Part shown: piece after piece, positions 61,779 through 64,000 of the stretch
Layout: each line of letters opens with the position of its first letter
Numbering within the stretch: the stretch's first letter is position 1
Assembly (NCBI GenBank): GCA_946480815.1
Contig: CAMLLB010000016.1
Location: 1 to 64,000, forward strand
Source of the DNA: an uncultured Flavobacteriales bacterium
GTDB taxonomy: Bacteria > Bacteroidota > Bacteroidia > Flavobacteriales > Crocinitomicaceae
Length of the DNA: 64,000 nt
Direction of reading: 5' to 3'
Notes under the pieces: generated by a model
What the model was told of the DNA's origin: nothing
Database searches by the model: none
What the model saw: only the letters and a program-made list of their open reading frames with translations
Translations under genes and position numbers: made by a program

Positions 61779-64000
61779 ATGAAAACGAAAAAACTACTTA
61801 CAAATCAGGGTATAGGATGTATCCGATTTGTTCTCTCCATGATTCTTTTCTTGTCAGCAAGTTTAGCTTTCGGACAACCTGGAAGAGATGGAGCAGTAAC
61901 CATCACTGCATTGAATACTGTTGTAAACTGCTATAGCCCGGTAACAAACGACGTGGCAGCAGGTTCAAACTCTGTAACCGTGAATAATTCCGGTGGAAAT
62001 AACTGTAATTGGCAATGTGGGGAAATGGTTATGATCTACCAGGTACAAGGTGCTTCGATCAACACTTCCAATTCCGATTCATATGGTGCAATTACATCCT
62101 ATAATAATAGCGGCCTTTACGAATTTAATTATGTTGCAGCCTACAACGGGAATACCGTGGTCCTGCAAAACCCGCTGGCAAACAGTTATACTGCTTCGGG
62201 GCGGATTCAACTTATTAAAGTACCATCATACACCAGTTTAACGGTTAATGCCGGAGCTTCCATTGTTCCATTGGCTTGGCAGCAAGGAGGAAGTTTTAGA
62301 AAAGGTGGGGTGGTTGCAATCCATTGTACCGGTACGATTACCGTTAACGGAACCATTCAGGCTAGCGGTTTTGGTTTCAGACCAGGAGCAACCGAACAAA
62401 ATACAACCACTGCGGGAGCTGGTGTAATGGCATCTTTTGTCTCCGGAAGCGCAGGTGATGGGGGAGAGAAAGGAGAAAGTATTGCCGGCTTTGGAGCTGA
62501 ATATGCTGTTGGACAATATAACCGTGGTGCCCCTGCTAACGGTGGTGGTGGTGGAAATGGCCACAATGCCGGCGGTGGTGGTGGTTCTAATGGAAATAGC
62601 GGAGCTGCCTGGAACGGTCAGGGAATCATGTGTTCCGGATGTCCGGGATCTGCAGCCTGGTTGTTGGATCCGTATGTGATTGCGAACGGAAACGTATTGA
62701 CAACTTCTTCGGGTGGAGGCCGTGGTGGATATACTTATGCATCAAGTAATCAGAATGCATTGACATTGGCACCGGGAAATGCTTCCTGGGGAGGAGATTA
62801 CCGTGATCCGGTTGGAGGATATGGTGGAAGACCTTTGACAATTAATGCGCAAAGTCGCATTTTCTTTGGTGGAGGTGGAGGAGCCGGTGATTCCAATAAC
62901 GGATCCAATCTGCCTGGAGGAACAGGAGGTGGAATCGTTTACCTGATTGCAACAAATGTGGTTGGTTCCGGAAGCATAAGAGCTGAAGGAAGTCAGGCTG
63001 TTAACCAAATTTCAACTAGTAACGGTGCGAATAATGATGCTCCTGCCGGCGGTGGTGGAGGTGGAACAGTGATCGTTAAAGGTACTGTTGCAAATAGCCT
63101 TACTTTAAGCGCAGTTGGCGGAAAAGGAGGTGATCAGGGAAATATTACCAATGAAAGCGAAGGTCCTGGCGGTGGCGGTGGCGGTGGTTTTATTGCCATT
63201 ACTGCAGGTACACCGACCCAAAACGTTGCAGGAGGTCAGAGCGGAATCAGTTTATCTACCTCCATGACGGAATTCGTTCAAAATGGTGCTACAGACGGTG
63301 GAACAGGTCAATTGGCTTCCATTCCGAATACATTCATTACTTATACGGTAACTGATGTCAATGCAAGTGTGAATTCTCCTGTTTGTGTGGGAGGATCATT
63401 GAATTTTACTACGGCTGTTAATACTTCCGGTGGAACTTATCAATGGACCGGACCAAACGGATTTACATCTACGGCTGCAAATCCAACTATTTCAGGAGTG
63501 ACTGTTGCTCACACCGGGACCTATCGTGTAGTTTACATTACTCCGGGAGGATGTGCAGATACGTTCTACGTTGCTGCGGTTGTGAATCCGAATCCGGTAA
63601 TTGCATTGACAGGTACTAATTTATCTTGCGCTACGCCTTGTAACGGAAGTGTGGCGTTGAATGTTACAACACCAACAACTGCTCCGTATACTTTTGCATG
63701 GAGTAACGGTGCAACAACTCAAAATATTTCAGGCTTATGTGTGGGAAGTTATTCTGTTACTATGACAGATGCGAACACCTGTATTGCGACTGCCGCTACC
63801 AGTATCACCGCCCCAACTCCGGTTGCGGCAACACTGGCTACCACAAATGCTTCATGTAACAATACTTGTAACGGAAGTATTACAGTAACTGCTTCAGGGG
63901 GGACGCCCGGATATCAATACAGTTTGAACGGGGCTCCGAACCAGGTGTCCAATAGCTTTACAGCTTTATGTGACGGCGCTTATACTGTACAGGTAACAGA
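61779..64000 (+). CDS. Giant secreted glycine-rich SprB-repeat protein (3' partial)
   Basis: Starts at ATG 61779 and stays open to the window end (about 740 codons). The signal peptide contains RFVLSMILFLSASLAFGQ. The glycine-rich region (nt 62530-63200) with GGGGG runs aligns with that of the gene at 1-5031: both have GAPANGGGGG, SSGGGRGGY/SGGGRGGYA and FGGGGGAG/MGGGGGAG blocks in the same order. An Ig-like domain (nt 63360-63600) and at least two SprB repeats (NLSCATPCNGSVALNV, NASCNNTCNGSITVTASGG) follow. The C-terminus, expected to be a T9SS sorting domain, is outside the window. Confidence 0.88.
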   Translation, partial: MKTKKLLTNQGIGCIRFVLSMILFLSASLAFGQPGRDGAVTITALNTVVNCYSPVTNDVAAGSNSVTVNNSGGNNCNWQCGEMVMIYQVQGASINTSNSDSYGAITSYNNSGLYEFNYVAAYNGNTVVLQNPLANSYTASGRIQLIKVPSYTSLTVNAGASIVPLAWQQGGSFRKGGVVAIHCTGTITVNGTIQASGFGFRPGATEQNTTTAGAGVMASFVSGSAGDGGEKGESIAGFGAEYAVGQYNRGAPANGGGGGNGHNAGGGGGSNGNSGAAWNGQGIMCSGCPGSAAWLLDPYVIANGNVLTTSSGGGRGGYTYASSNQNALTLAPGNASWGGDYRDPVGGYGGRPLTINAQSRIFFGGGGGAGDSNNGSNLPGGTGGGIVYLIATNVVGSGSIRAEGSQAVNQISTSNGANNDAPAGGGGGGTVIVKGTVANSLTLSAVGGKGGDQGNITNESEGPGGGGGGGFIAITAGTPTQNVAGGQSGISLSTSMTEFVQNGATDGGTGQLASIPNTFITYTVTDVNASVNSPVCVGGSLNFTTAVNTSGGTYQWTGPNGFTSTAANPTISGVTVAHTGTYRVVYITPGGCADTFYVAAVVNPNPVIALTGTNLSCATPCNGSVALNVTTPTTAPYTFAWSNGATTQNISGLCVGSYSVTMTDANTCIATAATSITAPTPVAATLATTNASCNNTCNGSITVTASGGTPGYQYSLNGAPNQVSNSFTALCDGAYTVQVT

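Noticed and set aside
62437..62679. 80-codon plus-strand frame inside the terminal giant gene
   Set aside because: It is an out-of-frame reading of the glycine-rich region of the gene that starts at 61779.

Overview
The window looks like a chromosomal segment of a Bacteroidota bacterium of the order Flavobacteriales. Crocinitomicaceae such as Fluviicola is my best guess, but this is inference. The reasons are type IX secretion sorting domains (type A and type B), SprB repeats, a DUF4249 lipoprotein paired with a TonB receptor, a fused E1 alpha/beta 2-oxoacid dehydrogenase, and at least five promoters of the TTG-N19-TAnnTTTG kind typical of this phylum. Most genes are ordinary and dense; the repeats and a few accessory stretches carry the surprises.

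Layout. 1-5031 is the 3' part of a giant secreted glycine-rich/SprB-repeat protein; a paralogue of the same architecture starts at 61779 and runs off the right end. 5079-8543 holds a SiaB-like kinase, an HDAC-family hydrolase, a tiny cysteine-rich protein, a barrel-like protein, a GDPD lipoprotein and a SUI1/YciH protein. 8873-11659 is pyrR-pyrB-STAS-rnz. 11677-13856 carries DinB and two acyltransferases resembling a glycine-lipid (gls) pair. 14020-17348 is a TonB receptor/DUF4249 pair, 17447-19879 is pheT, and 19944-22301 holds a hypothetical gene and bioD-bioA.

22302-28186 is an accessory region: GC-rich palindromic repeats around a DUF559 endonuclease, a RadC-like JAB gene, an unknown protein, an AT-rich DUF6119/TIGR04141-like gene, a 42-bp degenerate tandem repeat and a GC-rich helical protein gene. 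28187-37748 is entirely on the minus strand: FUSC, a kelch/T9SS protein, and a tight run with a split transketolase interrupted by a von Willebrand A gene, then an ECF sigma factor, a membrane protein, a Spy-like periplasmic protein and a class III aminotransferase.

38048-49796 includes a T9SS type B protein, gapA, an HU/SPOR protein, an MBL hydrolase, ribD, an MFS carrier, a dicarboxylate symporter, a cupin operon with a clear operator, and an endonuclease III lacking its iron-sulfur cysteines. 50115-52174 is a cysteine/histidine-rich envelope cluster. 52182-60985 holds the E1 fusion, an unknown secreted protein, padR-pspC and rpsA.

At least three repeat families are interspersed: CTTCGACTCCGCTCAG-type inverted pairs (four copies), CCCCCTTTGAAGGGGG-type repeats, and a MITE-like element with GTAGGTACGCGATGCATCG termini (two copies plus a related perfect palindrome). 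No rRNA, tRNA, CRISPR array or complete insertion sequence was recognised.
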